Assembly (NCBI GenBank): GCA_013374505.1
Contig: QENJ01000106.1
Location: 1 to 6,908, forward strand
Length of the DNA stretch: 6,908 nucleotides
Origin: Candidatus Methanophagaceae archaeon
GTDB taxonomy: Archaea > Halobacteriota > Syntropharchaeia > Alkanophagales > Methanospirareceae
Reading direction: 5' to 3'
Each line of letters starts with the position of its first letter. Positions within the stretch are counted from its first letter, which is position 1. A program made the position numbers and the translations under genes. The notes below the pieces were generated by a model. It saw only the letters and a program-made list of their open reading frames with translations. It did not search any database and was not told where the DNA came from. Shown here piece by piece: positions 5,480 to 6,908 of this stretch.

Positions 5480-6677
5480 TGTTATCCGTAATAACATCCT
5501 CCAAAACACGCTCAAACTCATCTGTAATACTATCCCAGCTATACGTCTCAACAAACCTTCTCGCCTCTATACCTTCTTCCTTAGCACGCTCATTTTTAAC
5601 GAGCACAATTGCTTCCTTCAAGACATCTTCCGGCGTATCCACATAAATAACACCATTATCACAGCCAAACTCAGTCATCACACCCGGCAGCCGAGTTGTA
5701 ATCACAGGCTTCCCCATCGCCATGTATTCATACAACTTTATCGGCACTATATCCTGCATTATCGTTTCGTTAGGATATGCCGGCAGCAGACAAATATCAG
5801 CAGCGGCGATGAACTCCGGAATCTTTTCGTAAGGTTGTTTACCTGTTAAAATCAATTGACCCACTAAATCATAGTCTTCGCATATTTGCTTGAGGTCCTC
5901 GAACGCATCGCCTTCCCCCACAATAATAAGTTTTAGGTTTGGCTTCTCTTCTTTTTTGTTTGCCAGTTCCAATGCTACTTCTTTCAGACCCGCGAAATGA
6001 TAGAGCCAGCCCATAAAGAAAAGAACTATATCTCCTTCTTTTAGCCCATAAACTTCACGAATTTCGTGACCATCCAATTCAGGATTGAACCTTGCCAGGT
6101 CAATACCTGCACCGATAACGCAGGTCTTTTCTTTAGCAGCCCCGAACGCTGTCACGAACTCAGCCAACTTCTTATTTATTGCGATTACTCTGGACGAGTT
6201 CTTTAGTGTACTCTTTTCAAGATAGCTACCTAAAAATTGTACTTGTTTAATCGCGATCAACGTATGCAAAACGTCAATCCAGTAATACACAAACGGAATA
6301 CCGCGCTTCTTGGCGATCTTAGCTGCTAAATAGGTATTGATAATCCCGAACCCAACGATGACTTCCGGCTTGAATTCTCGTATCTGCCGTTTCAGCTCTT
6401 TTTTATGCGCGAACCAGAGTGAAAGATATTCCAGCACCGGGATTTTTAGAGTGGCGGGCCGAATTACCTGTATATTCGCTTCAGGGTATATCTTGTGTAC
6501 GTTCTCGAATACCGCTCTTTTCGTGTACCGTTTCTTATGTTCTTCTTTTCCCCAGTCAATATCGTAGTCAATCACTCTGATTTCGTGTGCTTTCTGCGAT
6601 AGTCGTTCCATGAGGTGATGCTGTTGATGCGGATTCCTTTTTAGCCAGTCCGATTCCTGAACAACTAAAATCCGCAT
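5469..6677 (-). CDS. GT4 family glycosyltransferase
   Basis: An intact 402-residue GT-B glycosyltransferase. The N-terminal domain opens with MRILVVQESDWLKRNPHQQH, which includes the acceptor-side loop. The link region has PFVYYWIDVLHTL (128-140) and SRVIAINKKLAEF. The C-terminal donor domain holds VLFFMGWLYHFAGLKEVALEL (218-238), LIIVGEGDAFEDL (250-262), LTGKQPYEKIPEFIAAADI (277-295) and IKLYEYMAMGKPVITT (313-328), which includes the Glu-rich loop that binds the nucleotide-sugar. The usual G-R-L-x-KG in the donor domain is replaced by GWLYHFAGLK, an uncommon form. It starts three bases after the stop of the epimerase-like fragment and probably belonged to the same operon. No strong ribosome site is seen. 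Likely cytoplasmic or membrane-associated, building a surface glycan; sugar unknown. Confidence 0.9.
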   Translation of the reverse strand: MRILVVQESDWLKRNPHQQHHLMERLSQKAHEIRVIDYDIDWGKEEHKKRYTKRAVFENVHKIYPEANIQVIRPATLKIPVLEYLSLWFAHKKELKRQIREFKPEVIVGFGIINTYLAAKIAKKRGIPFVYYWIDVLHTLIAIKQVQFLGSYLEKSTLKNSSRVIAINKKLAEFVTAFGAAKEKTCVIGAGIDLARFNPELDGHEIREVYGLKEGDIVLFFMGWLYHFAGLKEVALELANKKEEKPNLKLIIVGEGDAFEDLKQICEDYDLVGQLILTGKQPYEKIPEFIAAADICLLPAYPNETIMQDIVPIKLYEYMAMGKPVITTRLPGVMTEFGCDNGVIYVDTPEDVLKEAIVLVKNERAKEEGIEARRFVETYSWDSITDEFERVLEDVITDNIYK

Positions 6678-6680
6678 CTT

Positions 6681-6908
6681 TTAGAACTCCGCACTATATC
6701 TGTCCAATTCTCTGTAAATCACGCCTGCATCTTCTTTAACCCTGCCTCGAACCCCTCCAGCGAATGCGTCATACCACTCCCCTTTTTCGGCTAAATCCAC
6801 ACATTGAGTCTGCACACCGTAGCGCTTCACAAATCCCAAATTACTTTTGTCTTTATCCAGAACCGTCACTTCGTTCATATCGTATTTCTCGGACTTTAGT
6901 ACCCGTAC
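6681..6908 (-). pseudogene. Rossmann/NDP-sugar epimerase-like fragment, partial at window edge
   Basis: The frame is open from the window edge to the stop at 6681, about 75 codons, so the ATG at 6878 need not be the start. VRVLKSEKYD, EVTVLDKDKSNLGFVKRYGV and CVDLAEKGEWYDAF resemble the early part of extended short-chain dehydrogenases (sugar-nucleotide epimerases/dehydratases): first helix, second strand with the acidic residue that binds the NAD ribose, and the third strand with its D-L pair. The next family motif (VIHLAA type) does not appear. Instead a tail (GGVRGRVKEDAGVIYREL) leads to a stop within 31 residues, and I find no continuation in the other frames. It may be a truncated gene joined to foreign sequence; a methyltransferase fragment is the main alternative. 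The true upstream length is outside the window. Confidence 0.45.

Noticed and set aside
6337..6567. Plus-strand open frame inside the intact GT4 gene
   Set aside because: The opposite strand encodes a full-length glycosyltransferase; the shadow has no motifs.
1..6908. CRISPR array, tRNA or rRNA genes
   Set aside because: No regularly spaced repeats and no tRNA- or rRNA-like segments were seen; nearly all the DNA is accounted for by minus-strand coding sequence or its remnants.

Overview
The window looks archaeal. Start codons are preceded by A/T-rich TATA-like boxes (TTTAAATA, TTTATAAATA) and in places by GGTG or G-rich Shine-Dalgarno sequences. The base composition is AT-rich, and UPF0175 antitoxins, PIN toxins and DUF362 proteins sit inside a surface-glycan gene cluster. 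A euryarchaeon of the methanogen/ANME/Archaeoglobus sphere fits best, but the sequence alone does not fix a genus. Every gene I accept is on the minus strand, so transcription runs from high to low coordinates.

Region by region in transcription order: 6908-6681 is the tail of a Rossmann/epimerase-like reading frame that enters from outside and appears to break off early. 6677-5469 is an intact GT4-type glycosyltransferase. 5479-2770 is an island of three antitoxin-led units alternating with pieces of DUF362 genes. Unit 1 is a ribbon-helix-helix antitoxin (5438-5208), a degraded PIN protein (5169-4687) and a DUF362 N-terminal fragment (4685-4467). Unit 2 is an orphan UPF0175 protein (4410-4105) followed by an unannotated remnant of the middle of a DUF362 gene (4077-3940). 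Unit 3 is UPF0175 (3879-3568), a PIN toxin with a full acidic set (3566-3042) and a second DUF362 N-terminal fragment (3045-2770). 2755-1 returns to glycan genes: a GT2 glycosyltransferase, a SAM methyltransferase and a GT4 glycosyltransferase broken by a one-base homopolymer indel. These three overlap one another (14 and 4 bases), as in one operon.

The main observation is that the apparently empty 225-base gap at 3880-4104 encodes a recognisable DUF362 segment (PVLKVH...TGVTLS...WGC.PDT) with stop codons in it. Together with the two N-terminal fragments, which match over 177 gapless bases at about 85% identity by hand count, this suggests that one or two DUF362 genes of the glycan cluster were split and eroded while toxin-antitoxin genes settled among the pieces. 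The alternative is that the short DUF362 N-domain has become a coupled third gene of toxin-antitoxin operons. The sequence supports decay more strongly: the second copy has lost the KPN motif, and the remnant contains stops.

The glycosyltransferases and methyltransferase probably act together on a cell-surface polysaccharide or protein glycan. The toxin-antitoxin units look like passengers, one apparently active in design, one degenerate, one reduced to the antitoxin.
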